From positions 1 through 64,000 of the forward strand of contig JANDLV010000012.1 of the NCBI GenBank assembly GCA_024330185.1: 64,000 nucleotides of DNA. Reading direction: 5' to 3'. Both the position numbers and the translations under genes were made by a program. This document shows, in pieces, positions 43,754 to 52,481 of this stretch (its first letter is position 1; each line of letters opens with the position of its first letter). The stretch is from Candidatus Siliceabacter maunaloa. Its GTDB lineage: Bacteria > Actinomycetota > Thermoleophilia > Solirubrobacterales > Solirubrobacteraceae. The notes beneath the pieces were generated by a model. It made no database searches, was not told the origin of the DNA, and saw nothing but the letters and a program-made list of their open reading frames with translations.

Positions 43754-44264
43754 CATCGGGTATCTGCTGGGCTCGGTCCCCGTCTCCCTCCTCGTGGCAA
43801 GAGCCCACGGGGTCGACCTGTACGCCACCGGCGACGGCAACCCGGGCGCGTGGAACGCGCTCGAGCAGCTCGGCGGGCGCCGCGCCTGGCCGGCGTTCAT
43901 CGGCGACGCGCTGAAGGGGCTGCTGGGCGGCGTGGCCGGCTGGCTGCTGGCCGACGCGGCAGGCGCCTACACCGGAGTGGCCGCCGCCATGGTCGGCCAC
44001 GCGTTCCCCGCCTTCGCGCGCCTGCGGGGCGGCAAGGCGGTGATGACCTTCGTCGGCGGCGCCTTCGCGCTGGCGCCGATCGCGGCGGTGCTGTGCCTCG
44101 CGGTGTGCGCGGCACTTGGCCGGGCGCACTCCTTCGCCCTGGGCGCCCGGGTCGGGGTCTTCGCCTTCCCGTTCGTCCAGTTCGCCTTCCAGGGGATCGA
44201 GCGCGTCGCCGCCACCGGTGGGCTCATGTGCCTCATCGGCGCGCTGTTCCTCCTGCGGCGCTGA
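43731..44264 (+). CDS. PlsY-family acyltransferase-like membrane protein in the carotenoid cluster
   Basis: The protein has 177 residues with about five helices. The PlsY motifs are visible: [45 protein letters not shown] and [18 protein letters not shown]. PlsY acylates glycerol 3-phosphate using acyl phosphate. The second motif has GDGNPGAWN instead of GSGNPGATN. Its place between crtA and a carotenoid-type glycosyltransferase raises the possibility that it acylates a carotenoid glycoside; this is inference. Confidence 0.75.
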   Translation: MTIVLAAIIGYLLGSVPVSLLVARAHGVDLYATGDGNPGAWNALEQLGGRRAWPAFIGDALKGLLGGVAGWLLADAAGAYTGVAAAMVGHAFPAFARLRGGKAVMTFVGGAFALAPIAAVLCLAVCAALGRAHSFALGARVGVFAFPFVQFAFQGIERVAATGGLMCLIGALFLLRR

Positions 44265-44277
44265 GTGACCCCCGTGG

Positions 44278-45384
44278 TCACGCGTACGTCCGCCCCCGCC
44301 ACGTACGCGTGGGGCGCACCGCCGACCACGTGAGGCGGGTCATGGTGGGCACGTCGGCCAGCGGGGAGAGCCAGAAGGGCAGGCCGCGGGGGCGGTAGGA
44401 GCGGGCGAGGGCGGCGGTCATGGCCAGGCGGACCGCGAGGAGGAGCCAGTCGATCGGGGTTCCGCGTCCCAGCAGCACCCGGGGGAGCGGAAGGCCCATG
44501 GCCAGCCAGAGCACCGCGAGATCCTCGGCGCGGCGCAGCGGCGGGTTGACGTCGGGAGCCAGCAGCGAGCGGCCCCAGCCCTCCCAGGTCTCGCGCGCCG
44601 ACGCGTACATGCGCACGTCGAGCAGGTCGGTGGCGTCGGCCATGGCCAGGTTCCAGCCGGCACGGCGCAGCGCGCGGGCCAGCGCGATGTCCTCGGTCAT
44701 GAAGCCCCGCACCCCCACCATCCCGCCGAAGGCCAGGAACGCCTCGCGCCCCAGCGCGAGGCACTGGCCGTTGGCGATCGCGCGACCGGGCGCGGGCTTC
44801 CGGCCCTCGACGTCGCCGGGCCCCACCCGGTAGGGGATGGTCGCGGCCATGCTGGGGTGCAGCAGCCGCTCGCCGGCCGTCCGGCACTCGAAGCGCGGGC
44901 TCACGGTGACGATGTCGGCGTCGCCCGCCAACCGCGCGGCCAGGGCGCGCAGCAGCCCCGGCCGTGGCCGCGTGTCGGCGTCCAGGAAGACCACGACGTC
45001 GCCGGTCGCCGCGCGCAGGCCCTGCTGCAGCGCCCACGCCTTGCCCACCCAGCCCTCGGGCAGCTCCTCGCCGGCGATCACCCGTGCGCCGCCCTCCCGC
45101 GCGACCTGCACCGTGGCGTCGGTGGAGCGATCGTCGACGACGAGGATCTCGGCGGCGTCGCCGTCGGCGCGCAGGCCCTCCAGGCACGGCGCGAGCCGCA
45201 TCTCCTCGTCGCGAGCCGGGATGACCACCGAGATGGTCTGCGCCGGGGCCTCCACCGCGCCGCTGAGCGGTGGCCGCCGTCGCCGGCCACGGGCCAGCCG
45301 CGCGAGCACGACCGCGGCGGCGCCCGCCTGGGCGGCGGCGAACGCGGCGCGCGCTAGGGTGGCGCCGACCGGCCGGTCAGCCAA
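44278..45384 (-). CDS. Family 2 glycosyltransferase, CruG-like
   Basis: The protein has 368 residues from TTG 45384; the longer frame to GTG 45417 would overlap the divergent gene. An N-terminal hydrophobic helix is followed by the GT2 domain: ISVVIPARDEEMRLAPCLEG, ILVVDDRSTDAT, VVFLDADTRPRPGLLRAL (DxD) and GFMTEDIALARALRRAGW, then C-terminal membrane helices. CruG in cyanobacteria glycosylates the hydroxyl made by CruF. The cluster context makes a carotenoid glycosyltransferase likely. Confidence 0.75.
   Translation of the reverse strand: MADRPVGATLARAAFAAAQAGAAAVVLARLARGRRRRPPLSGAVEAPAQTISVVIPARDEEMRLAPCLEGLRADGDAAEILVVDDRSTDATVQVAREGGARVIAGEELPEGWVGKAWALQQGLRAATGDVVVFLDADTRPRPGLLRALAARLAGDADIVTVSPRFECRTAGERLLHPSMAATIPYRVGPGDVEGRKPAPGRAIANGQCLALGREAFLAFGGMVGVRGFMTEDIALARALRRAGWNLAMADATDLLDVRMYASARETWEGWGRSLLAPDVNPPLRRAEDLAVLWLAMGLPLPRVLLGRGTPIDWLLLAVRLAMTAALARSYRPRGLPFWLSPLADVPTMTRLTWSAVRPTRTWRGRTYA
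44279..44311. terminator. Bidirectional hairpin between convergent genes
   Basis: CACGCGTACGT and ACGTACGCGTG make a perfect 11-bp stem around an 11-base loop. It begins 15 bases after the plsY-like stop and covers the last codons of the converging glycosyltransferase gene, so it could end transcripts from both sides. Confidence 0.55.
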
Positions 45385-45400
45385 CGCCGAAGGAGAGTGG

Positions 45401-46609
45401 ATGGACCTCAACGACACGCCGGAGCAGGCCGCCTACCGCGTCCGCGTCGCGGCCTGGTTGCACGAGCACCGAGACGAGGCGCCCGCCCTGGACCTCCCCG
45501 AGGAGGAGCTCGTCCCGGCGCAGCGGGCCTGGCAGCGCCGCCTGGCCGAGAACGGCATGGCGGGCGTGACCTGGCCCGAGGAGTTCGGCGGCCAGGGGCT
45601 GGGTCCGATCGAGTCGGTCATCGTTGGGCAGGAGATCGCCAAGGCACGGGTACCCGGCATCCTCGACGTGATCGGGGTCGGCATGCTCGGCCCCACCATC
45701 ATCGCTCACGGGACGCAGGAGCAGAAGGGCCGCTACCTGGGCCCCATGCTCCACGCCGACGAGGTGTGGTGCCAGCTCTTCTCCGAGCCCGCCGCGGGCT
45801 CCGACCTGGCGGCGGTGCAGTGCCGCGCGCGCCAGGAGGACGACGGCTCCTGGCGCCTGACCGGCCAGAAGGTGTGGACGACCAACGCGCAGTTCTCCGC
45901 CCACGGCCTGCTGCTGGCGCGCACCGACGCCGACGTGCCCAAGCACAAGGGCCTGACCATGTTCATCCTCCCGATGGACGCCGAGGGCGTGACCATCCGC
46001 GGCCTGCGCCAGATCTCCGGCGAGGCCGAGTTCAACGAGGTCTTCCTCGACGACGTGCGCGTGGAGGCCGACGCCGTCGTGGGTGGCCCGGGCAACGGCT
46101 GGGGCACCGCGCTCACGACGCTCATGTTCGAGCGCCTGACCATCGGCTCGGGCGCGGAGGGCCTGGGCTACCGGCCCGAGCGCTTCGTGGAGCTAGTCGC
46201 CCGCGACGAGCACGCCAGCGCCGACCCGGAGGTGCGCCGCCGCCTGGGCGAGATCTCGATCGAGCTGCTGGCCGTGCGCTTCGGTGGCTACCGCCTGCTC
46301 AGCATGCTCCAGCAGGGGACGATCCCGGGGCCGGAGGCCGGCCTGGCCAAGGTCACCACGGTGTCGGCGGCCATCGAGGCCTTCGATCTCGTCGCCGACG
46401 TGCTGGGGCCCGACGCCCTGGACGAGGCCGGCGAGACCGCCTACGGCATCTCCTTCCTGCCCGGGCTGAAGTCCGCCGGCGGCACCGAGGAGATCCTGCG
46501 CAACACGATCGGCGAGCGCGTGCTGGGGCTACCGCCCGAGCCACGCCTGGACAAGGGGATTCCGTTCAGCGAGCTGCGGGCGAAGGAGCGCGAGGCGGTG
46601 GCCAAGTGA
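45401..46609 (+). CDS. Acyl-CoA dehydrogenase, first subunit of a pair
   Basis: The protein has 402 residues from ATG 45401, preceded by AAGGAGAG. It has the N-terminal helical domain (ENGMAGVTWPEEFGGQGLGP), the FAD strand CQLFSEPAAGSDLAAVQCRA and KVWTTNAQFSAHGLLLARTD, and the C-terminal FLPGLKSAGGTEEILRNTIGERVLGLP. The stop overlaps the next acyl-CoA dehydrogenase by GTGA. Adjacent unlike pairs in actinobacteria form alpha2beta2 enzymes, often for steroid or branched side chains. The substrate is not deducible. Confidence 0.9.
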   Translation: MDLNDTPEQAAYRVRVAAWLHEHRDEAPALDLPEEELVPAQRAWQRRLAENGMAGVTWPEEFGGQGLGPIESVIVGQEIAKARVPGILDVIGVGMLGPTIIAHGTQEQKGRYLGPMLHADEVWCQLFSEPAAGSDLAAVQCRARQEDDGSWRLTGQKVWTTNAQFSAHGLLLARTDADVPKHKGLTMFILPMDAEGVTIRGLRQISGEAEFNEVFLDDVRVEADAVVGGPGNGWGTALTTLMFERLTIGSGAEGLGYRPERFVELVARDEHASADPEVRRRLGEISIELLAVRFGGYRLLSMLQQGTIPGPEAGLAKVTTVSAAIEAFDLVADVLGPDALDEAGETAYGISFLPGLKSAGGTEEILRNTIGERVLGLPPEPRLDKGIPFSELRAKEREAVAK

Positions 46610-47727
46610 ACCTCGAGCTCTCCCAGGAGCAGGAGTTCCTGCGCGACGCGGCGCGCAACGCGCTGGGCCGCGTGAAGACCGTCGAGGCCGCCCGCGAGGC
46701 GCTCGAGGATCCCGGCGCCCGCCCGGATCTGTGGCCGACCGCCTGCGAGGCGGGCTGGGCCGGGCTCATCGTCGACGAGGAGCACGGGGGCGCCGAGCTG
46801 GGCGCCTTCGACGCGATGCTCGTGATGATCGAGGCCGGCCGCGTGCTGGCCGGGATCGAGCTGCTGGGCCACCTGCCCGCGGCGGCGCTGCTCAACGCCG
46901 GCGGGTACGGCGACCTCGGGGCGATCGCCGAGGGGACGCAGCGCGCCACGTGGCTGCCCACCCGACCGCCGACCGACGACGTGCCGGCCTGGACCGTCGA
47001 GGCGCGGGGCGGCTCGCGCCGGGCGCCGGCTGTGGCGCTCGACGGCGACCGGCTGAGCGGCACCGTGGCCTGGGTCCCCGATGCCCCGGGCGCCGACGTG
47101 CTCGTCGTGATCGGCGTCGACGCCGGCGGCGAGGTCGCGGCGCTGGCCGTCGACGCGACCCAGGACGGCGTGTCGGTCGAGGCCGTCACCCGCTACGACG
47201 CGACGCGCGCGCTGGGCCACGTCACGCTCGACGGCGCCACCGGCCAGCGGCTTGCGCTGGACGCCGAGGGCATTGCCCACGCCTGGTACTTCGCCCAGAC
47301 GCTGCTTGCCGCGGAGGCGATCGGCACGGTCGAGACCTGCCTGGCCAGCTCCGTGGCGTACGCCAAGGAGCGGTTCACCTTCGGGCGGGCCATCGGCTCC
47401 TACCAGGCGGTCAAGCACGCGCTGGTCGAGGTGCTGCGCCGCCGGGAGAACGCCTACTCGCTGCTGGTCTACGCGGGCTGGTCGCACGAGGACCGCCGCG
47501 ACGAGTTCCCCCTGGCCGCCAGCGCGGCGAGGGCCGCGGCGAGCGCGGCGCTGGACTACGCGGCACGCGAGCTGATCTCCGTCCACGGCGGGATCGGCGC
47601 GACGTGGGAGCACGACGCCCCCCTGTTCTTCCGCCGCGCCCAGCTCTCGCGCCGCCTGCTGGGCGGCATGGGCGACGCGACCGACCGCGTGGCCGGGGAG
47701 CTGCTGGCCAAGGCGGGCGCCGTGTAG
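46606..47727 (+). CDS. Acyl-CoA dehydrogenase, second subunit of a pair
   Basis: The protein has 373 residues from the GTG overlapping the upstream stop. LSQEQEFLRDAARNALG, GWAGLIVDEEHGGAELG, KERFTFGRAIGSYQAVKHALVE and HGGIGATWEHDAPLFFRRAQ are family blocks, but the middle FAD strand domain is divergent (VAWVPDAPGADVLVVIG). Such divergence is typical of the beta partner in heteromeric dehydrogenases, where FAD and catalytic base come from different chains. The gene ends 66 bases before tRNA-Ala. Confidence 0.85.
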   Translation: MNLELSQEQEFLRDAARNALGRVKTVEAAREALEDPGARPDLWPTACEAGWAGLIVDEEHGGAELGAFDAMLVMIEAGRVLAGIELLGHLPAAALLNAGGYGDLGAIAEGTQRATWLPTRPPTDDVPAWTVEARGGSRRAPAVALDGDRLSGTVAWVPDAPGADVLVVIGVDAGGEVAALAVDATQDGVSVEAVTRYDATRALGHVTLDGATGQRLALDAEGIAHAWYFAQTLLAAEAIGTVETCLASSVAYAKERFTFGRAIGSYQAVKHALVEVLRRRENAYSLLVYAGWSHEDRRDEFPLAASAARAAASAALDYAARELISVHGGIGATWEHDAPLFFRRAQLSRRLLGGMGDATDRVAGELLAKAGAV

Positions 47728-47793
47728 GCGGCGGCGCGGCGACCGGAACGGTAGGCGCGAGGGGGCGCCGACTATCTTGCGTGCTGACCCGCC

Positions 47794-47865
47794 GGGGGCG
47801 TGGTGCTAACGGGAACACACGGCCTTTGCAAGGCTGAGTTGGGGGTTCGATTCCCCCCGCCTCCA
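47794..47865 (+). tRNA. tRNA-Ala (anticodon TGC)
   Basis: The acceptor stem GGGGGCG/CGCCTCC contains the G3:U70 pair that marks tRNA-Ala. The anticodon arm CGGCC-TTTGCAA-GGCTG gives TGC, and the T arm is GGGGG-TTCGATT-CCCCC, with discriminator A. The D arm is short (GTG/CAC). The CCA end is not encoded in full (the sequence continues ACTGG). Confidence 0.92.
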
Positions 47866-47953
47866 CTGGAGCCGGCGACTCGTAGCCCTTGCCGCCCGTC
47901 GAGGTCGGGGGAGGAGGCTCAAGTTGTTTTCGCGTCCTGCCGTAACTCAGGTG

Positions 47954-49555
47954 ATGCTCGGATCAAAGCCGCCCTGCGCTCGCGGAGATGATCCCCCCAC
48001 GTCACGGGCCCCCGAAAGTCGCGACGCCGCTGAAGGGCCTGAAGCGGTCCACCGCAAGGCCGCGCTCGTGGACTCCTCGGAGGATCCGATCATCGGCCTC
48101 ACGCTGGAGGGCGTGATCACGGACTGGAACCCCGCCGCACAGCGACTCTACGGCTATTCGTGCGAGGAGGCGCTCGGAGCGTCGATCGCCATGCTCGTAC
48201 CGCCGGAGCTGCGCGGCTCGACCAACCTGCTGGCGCGGGTGGGCGCCGGGGAGGTGCTGCGACAGGTGGACACCCAGCGCATGGCCAAGGACGGAGAGCG
48301 GATCGACGTCTCGATCTCGATGTCCCCGATCAGGGACGAGCGGCATGCGATCGTCGGCGCCGCGGCGTTCACGCGCGACAACCGCGTGCACAAGCAGACC
48401 GAGGCGATGCTCGAGCGCCAGCGCCGGCAGCTCGCCGAGGCGCAGTCGGTCGGTGGCTTCGGAAGCTGGGAGTGGGACATGGGCGCGGACACGGTCGAGT
48501 GGTCGGAGCAGCTCTGCCGCATCTACGGGCTCGAGCCAGGCCGTCACCCCGTGACCTTCGAGGGCTGCCTTCAGCGCATTCACCCCGACGATCGGGCCCG
48601 CGTGCAGGCCGACGCGGAGGCCGCCTATGCGAGGGGCACGCCCTTCTCGCTCGAGCATCGCATCGTGCGCCCCGACGGAGGCGTGCGCACCCTGCACGCC
48701 CGCGGCGAGGTCGCAACGGGCGAGCACGGAACTGCGCTGCGGATGCTCGGCACCGGGCAGGACATCACCGAGCGCCGCGAGATCGAGCGCGCGAAGGATG
48801 AGTTCACCTCGGTCGTGAGCCACGAGCTGCGCACTCCGCTGACCTCGATCCGCGGCTCGCTCGGACTGCTCGAGTCAGGCGTGCTCGGGGAGCTCCCGGA
48901 GCGGGGGCGGCGGATGGTCCGGATCGCTGCCGAGAACAGCGATCGCCTCGTGCGCCTGATTAACGACATCCTGGACATCGAGCGGATCGGCTCCGGCAAG
49001 ATCGACATGCAGCCTCAGCGCTGCGATGCCGCCGAACTGGTCGAGCGCGCGCTCGAAAGCGTAGGGCAGATCGCGGCGCAGGCGCAGGTGAGCGTGAGCG
49101 CAGACACCCAGCCGGTGACACTCGGCGCCGACCCCGACCGCGTGCTCCAGACGCTGACCAACCTGCTCTCGAACGCGCTGAAGTTCTCCCCCGCCGGCAC
49201 CGCCGTGCTTGTCTGCTCAGGGCGCCGCGGCGGCGAGGTGCTCTTCCAGGTCAGCGACGAAGGCCGCGGCATCCCGGCCGACAAGCTCGACTCGATCTTC
49301 CAGCGCTTCCAGCAGGTCGATGCCTCCGACTCGCGCGAGATGGGCGGCACGGGACTCGGGCTCGCGATCTGCCGCGCGATCGTCGAGCAGCACGGCGGGC
49401 GGATCTGGGCCGAGAGCGAGCTCGGGAAGGGAAGCACCTTCTCGTTCACGCTGCCTGCCCTGGTCGAACGGGAGCCGGCCCCGGCGCCCACCACCGCCGA
49501 CGGAGCGCCGGCAGTGGTCGTGTGCGAGGACGAGCGCGCGCGCGTGCCGGCGTAA
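47954..49555 (+). CDS. PAS-PAS histidine kinase, truncated hybrid type
   Basis: The protein has 533 residues from ATG 47954; a TTG at 47924 is also possible. PAS1 is near 35-145, PAS2 near 160-270, then the H box VVSHELRTPLTSIRGSL, N box LTNLLSNALKFSP, G1 DEGRGIP and G2 GGTGLGLAI. After the kinase core the protein ends in PAVVVCEDERARVPA, which looks like the first strand of a receiver domain (acidic pair) that then stops. It is therefore probably a truncated hybrid kinase. It lies right behind tRNA-Ala and has no response regulator beside it. Confidence 0.85.
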   Translation: MLGSKPPCARGDDPPTSRAPESRDAAEGPEAVHRKAALVDSSEDPIIGLTLEGVITDWNPAAQRLYGYSCEEALGASIAMLVPPELRGSTNLLARVGAGEVLRQVDTQRMAKDGERIDVSISMSPIRDERHAIVGAAAFTRDNRVHKQTEAMLERQRRQLAEAQSVGGFGSWEWDMGADTVEWSEQLCRIYGLEPGRHPVTFEGCLQRIHPDDRARVQADAEAAYARGTPFSLEHRIVRPDGGVRTLHARGEVATGEHGTALRMLGTGQDITERREIERAKDEFTSVVSHELRTPLTSIRGSLGLLESGVLGELPERGRRMVRIAAENSDRLVRLINDILDIERIGSGKIDMQPQRCDAAELVERALESVGQIAAQAQVSVSADTQPVTLGADPDRVLQTLTNLLSNALKFSPAGTAVLVCSGRRGGEVLFQVSDEGRGIPADKLDSIFQRFQQVDASDSREMGGTGLGLAICRAIVEQHGGRIWAESELGKGSTFSFTLPALVEREPAPAPTTADGAPAVVVCEDERARVPA

Positions 49556-49612
49556 GACATCCCACCCCGGCCACGATCTCCTCGACCACGCGCTCGCCGG
49601 TAGGTTGGGCCC

Positions 49613-50545
49613 ATGAGCGACGAGGGCGGCGGCGGGCACGGGGAGACCACGGGTGCGATCGCGGCGGCGTTCCTCGCCAACCTGGGGATCGCCATCGCGA
49701 AGTTCGTCGGGTTCCTCATCACGGGGTCCTCGGCCCTGCTGGCCGAGTCGATCCACTCCGTCGCCGACGCCAGCAACCAGGGCCTGCTGGTCCTGGGCGG
49801 GCGGCGAGCCCGCCGCGAGCCGACCCCCCTCCACCCGTTCGGCTACGGGCGAAGCCGCTACTTCTGGGCGTTCGTGGTGGCGGTGGTGCTCTTCTCGCTC
49901 GGCGGCCTCTTCTCGCTCTACGAGGGCTACCACAAGATCACCGAGCCGGAGGAGATCACCTCGCCCGCCGTCGCCTTCGCGATCTTCGGCGTGGCGATCG
50001 TCTTCGAGGCCGTCGCGCTGCGGACCGCCGTGCGCCACGCCACGCCGCAGCGCCGCGGACGCAGTTGGGTGGACTACGTGCGCACGTCGCGCAGCCCCGA
50101 GCTGCCGGTCCTCCTGCTGGAGGACTCCGGGGCGCTGATCGGGCTGATCTTCGCGACGGCCGGGGTGGCGCTGGCGATCGTCACCGGCAACCCGATCTTC
50201 GACGGCCTCGGAACGCTCGCGATCGGCGTCCTCCTCGTGGCCATCGCGATCGTCCTCGCGATCGAGATGAAGAGCCTGCTGATGGGCGAGGCGGCCTCGC
50301 CGGAGATGATCCAGCGGATCGAGGCCGAGCTCGGGCAGAGCCCGGGCGTTCGCCGGGTGATCAACGTGCTCACCCAGCACCTGGGCCCGGCCGAGCTCCT
50401 TGTGGCGGCCAAGCTGGAGTTCGAGAAGTCGCTCTCGATGGCGGAGTTGGCGGGCGCGATCAACGGCTGCGAGGCCCGGTTGCGCGCAGGCGTACCGATC
50501 GCGAGGTTCGTCTACCTCGAGCCCGACCTCCTCGCCCACGAGTAG
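49613..50545 (+). CDS. Cation diffusion facilitator transporter
   Basis: The protein has 310 residues with six membrane helices. The first metal site is in AESIHSVADASNQGLL (H-x3-D) and the second in LLEDSGALIG. The C-terminal cytoplasmic domain is of the usual ferredoxin-like size. An extended linker (TPQRRGRSWVDYVRTSRSPE) is typical of the ZnT9-like subgroup. It exports Zn, Co, Fe or Mn in exchange for protons. TAGGTT is 6 bases upstream of the ATG. Confidence 0.9.
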   Translation: MSDEGGGGHGETTGAIAAAFLANLGIAIAKFVGFLITGSSALLAESIHSVADASNQGLLVLGGRRARREPTPLHPFGYGRSRYFWAFVVAVVLFSLGGLFSLYEGYHKITEPEEITSPAVAFAIFGVAIVFEAVALRTAVRHATPQRRGRSWVDYVRTSRSPELPVLLLEDSGALIGLIFATAGVALAIVTGNPIFDGLGTLAIGVLLVAIAIVLAIEMKSLLMGEAASPEMIQRIEAELGQSPGVRRVINVLTQHLGPAELLVAAKLEFEKSLSMAELAGAINGCEARLRAGVPIARFVYLEPDLLAHE

Positions 50546-50582
50546 GACGGTCCCTTGCCATCGGTCCTACCATCGGGAGACC

Positions 50583-50873
50583 GTGCCGATCATCGAGACG
50601 GGTCCCCTGTGTGCCAGGCGGGGCTGCCGCCGGCCCGATTGGCGTGACGGGCTGTGTCACGCGTGCTGGCGGCTGGCCGTGTTGTTCAAGAAGGATCCGC
50701 GGATGTTCGCCTACAAGCCGCTGGACGACTACGGCGACGAGCGGGATGCGGTCGAGTTTCCGTGGGAGAAGTGGGAGCGCGCGGCCCAGTCCCGGGGGAT
50801 GAACCTCACGGACGTGATCGCTCAGGCGGGCGACGACGAGAGGCCCCCGCAGGAACCACGGCCCGACGCCTGA
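50583..50873 (+). CDS. Small Cys-rich (zinc-ribbon-like) protein
   Basis: The protein has 96 residues from GTG 50583, with TACCAT 9 bases upstream. Four cysteines near the N-terminus are arranged C-x4-C then C-x2-C (LCARRGCRR; GLCHACW) and could bind zinc. The rest is acidic and Pro-rich. The function is unknown. It stands alone between the cation transporter and glutamate dehydrogenase. Confidence 0.6.
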   Translation: MPIIETGPLCARRGCRRPDWRDGLCHACWRLAVLFKKDPRMFAYKPLDDYGDERDAVEFPWEKWERAAQSRGMNLTDVIAQAGDDERPPQEPRPDA

Positions 50874-50927
50874 GGCGGCCGCCGCCGCAGGTTGTCGGCC
50901 TTGACCACCTCCGGGTAGGCTCGCCGC

Positions 50928-52232
50928 ATGGCGACCCAGGCCCAGCCGGAGGGGAGGTCGCCGCGCGCGGAGGTCTCCAACCGCGAGATCGTCGACCACT
51001 GGTTCGACGTCGCGGCTGACCGGATCGGGGTGGCCGACGACGCGCGCGTGGTGCTGCGCTCGTCCTACCGCGAGGTGGCGGTGCAGGTGCCCCTGCGCCA
51101 GGCCGACGGGCGGATCCACTGCTACCAGGGCTTCCGCGTGCAGCACAACGGCGCGCGTGGCCCCTACAAGGGCGGCGTGCGCTACCACCCCGAGGTCGAC
51201 CTCGACGAGGTGCGCGCCCTCGCCTCGCTGATGACCTGGAAGACCGCGCTGGTCGACGTGCCCTTCGGGGGCGCCAAGGGCGGGATCGACTGCGACCCCT
51301 CCGAGCTGGTCAGCGACGAGCTGCAGAAGATCACCCGCTCGTTCATCGACAAGATCGCCAAGGTCATCGGGCCCCAGCGCGACATCCCCGCGCCCGACGT
51401 CAACACCAACGCCCAGGTGATGGCCTGGATGATGGACGAGTACGGAAAGCTCTACGGCCACACGCCGGCCATCGTCACCGGCAAGCCGATCTCCCTGGGC
51501 GGCTCCCTGGGCCGTGAGGCGGCCACGGGACGTGGCGTGGTGCTCTGCTTCCGCGAGGCCGCGCCACTGCTCGACCTGCGCCCCGACGGGGCGACCGTGG
51601 TCATACAGGGCTTCGGCAACGTCGGCGGCTGGGCCGGGCGGATCATGGCGCAGCTCGGCGCGAAGGTCATCGGCGCCTCGGACGCCCACGGCGCCATCCA
51701 CGGCGAGGCGGGCCTCGACGCCGAGGCGCTCTGGGCCCACGTGCGCGCCGGAGGCCGGCTGCCGGACTTCCCCGGCGCGGACGTCATCACCCCCGCCGAG
51801 CTGCTGGCGCTGGAGTGCGACGTCCTCATACCCGCCGCGCTGGGCGGCATGATCCACGCCGCCAACGCCGACGCCGTCAACGCACGCATGATCGTCGAGG
51901 GCGCCAACAGCCCGACCACGCCCAGGGCCGATGAGATCCTGGCCGACAAGGGCGTGCTCGTCGTTCCCGACGTGCTGGCCAACGCCGGCGGCGTGATCGT
52001 CTCCTACTTCGAGTGGGTGCAGAACCTGCAGCACCTCGCGTGGGACGAGCGCAAGGTCAACGACCGTCTGGGCACCCGGATGCGCAAGGCCTTCCGCGCG
52101 GTGCACCACCGGGCGCGGGAGGAGGGCGAGTCGCTGCGGGTTGCCTCCTACGCGCTGGCCATCGAGCGCGTGGCGCAGGCCGCGCGCGACCGCGGCTACA
52201 TCACCGAGGCCGACGTCCCCTACAAGCCGTAG
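50928..52232 (+). CDS. Glutamate dehydrogenase (Glu/Leu/Phe/Val family)
   Basis: The protein has 434 residues. The substrate region VQHNGARGPYKGGVRYHPEVD, the catalytic Lys in DVPFGGAKGGI, DVNTNAQVMAWMMDEY and the Rossmann motif VIQGFGNVGGWAG are all present. It interconverts glutamate and 2-oxoglutarate plus ammonium; cofactor preference is not visible from the motif alone. TAGGCT lies 6 bases upstream of the ATG with no SD, one of the clearest leaderless starts here. Confidence 0.95.
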   Translation: MATQAQPEGRSPRAEVSNREIVDHWFDVAADRIGVADDARVVLRSSYREVAVQVPLRQADGRIHCYQGFRVQHNGARGPYKGGVRYHPEVDLDEVRALASLMTWKTALVDVPFGGAKGGIDCDPSELVSDELQKITRSFIDKIAKVIGPQRDIPAPDVNTNAQVMAWMMDEYGKLYGHTPAIVTGKPISLGGSLGREAATGRGVVLCFREAAPLLDLRPDGATVVIQGFGNVGGWAGRIMAQLGAKVIGASDAHGAIHGEAGLDAEALWAHVRAGGRLPDFPGADVITPAELLALECDVLIPAALGGMIHAANADAVNARMIVEGANSPTTPRADEILADKGVLVVPDVLANAGGVIVSYFEWVQNLQHLAWDERKVNDRLGTRMRKAFRAVHHRAREEGESLRVASYALAIERVAQAARDRGYITEADVPYKP

Positions 52233-52236
52233 GGGC

Positions 52237-52466
52237 TCACAGCCAGACCGTGCCCTGCGCCAGCACGACCACGTCGCCGCCCACCCGCACGCGGTCGCCG
52301 TCCAGCGCGCAGCGCAGGGTGGACGGGCGACCCATCTCGACGCCCTGGGAGATGACGAGGGCGGCCACCGCCACCGCCGTGCCCAGCGAGGGATGCCCGG
52401 CGAAGCGCATATCGGCGTCGCGGTGAAGACGTCGAGCCAGGTCAGCCGGCGCGGCGTGGGGCTCAC
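52237..52466 (-). pseudogene. PhzF-family epimerase/isomerase remnant with internal deletion
   Basis: From GTG 52466 the frame begins like PhzF (LTWLDVFTATP), then the sense continues in another frame with DADMRFAGHPSLGTAVAVAALV and ends at VVVLAQGTVWL. An intact member has about 280 residues; here about 75 codons remain. The section with the catalytic Glu is missing. The remains of beginning and later sequence suggest an internal deletion plus frame loss. Confidence 0.6.
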
Positions 52467-52481
52467 GGACCGGACCGGGGC

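Noticed and set aside
47794-49612. Prophage or integrative element at tRNA-Ala(TGC)
   Set aside because: No integrase gene and no second copy of the tRNA 3' end was found in the window; only the truncated kinase lies next to the tRNA.
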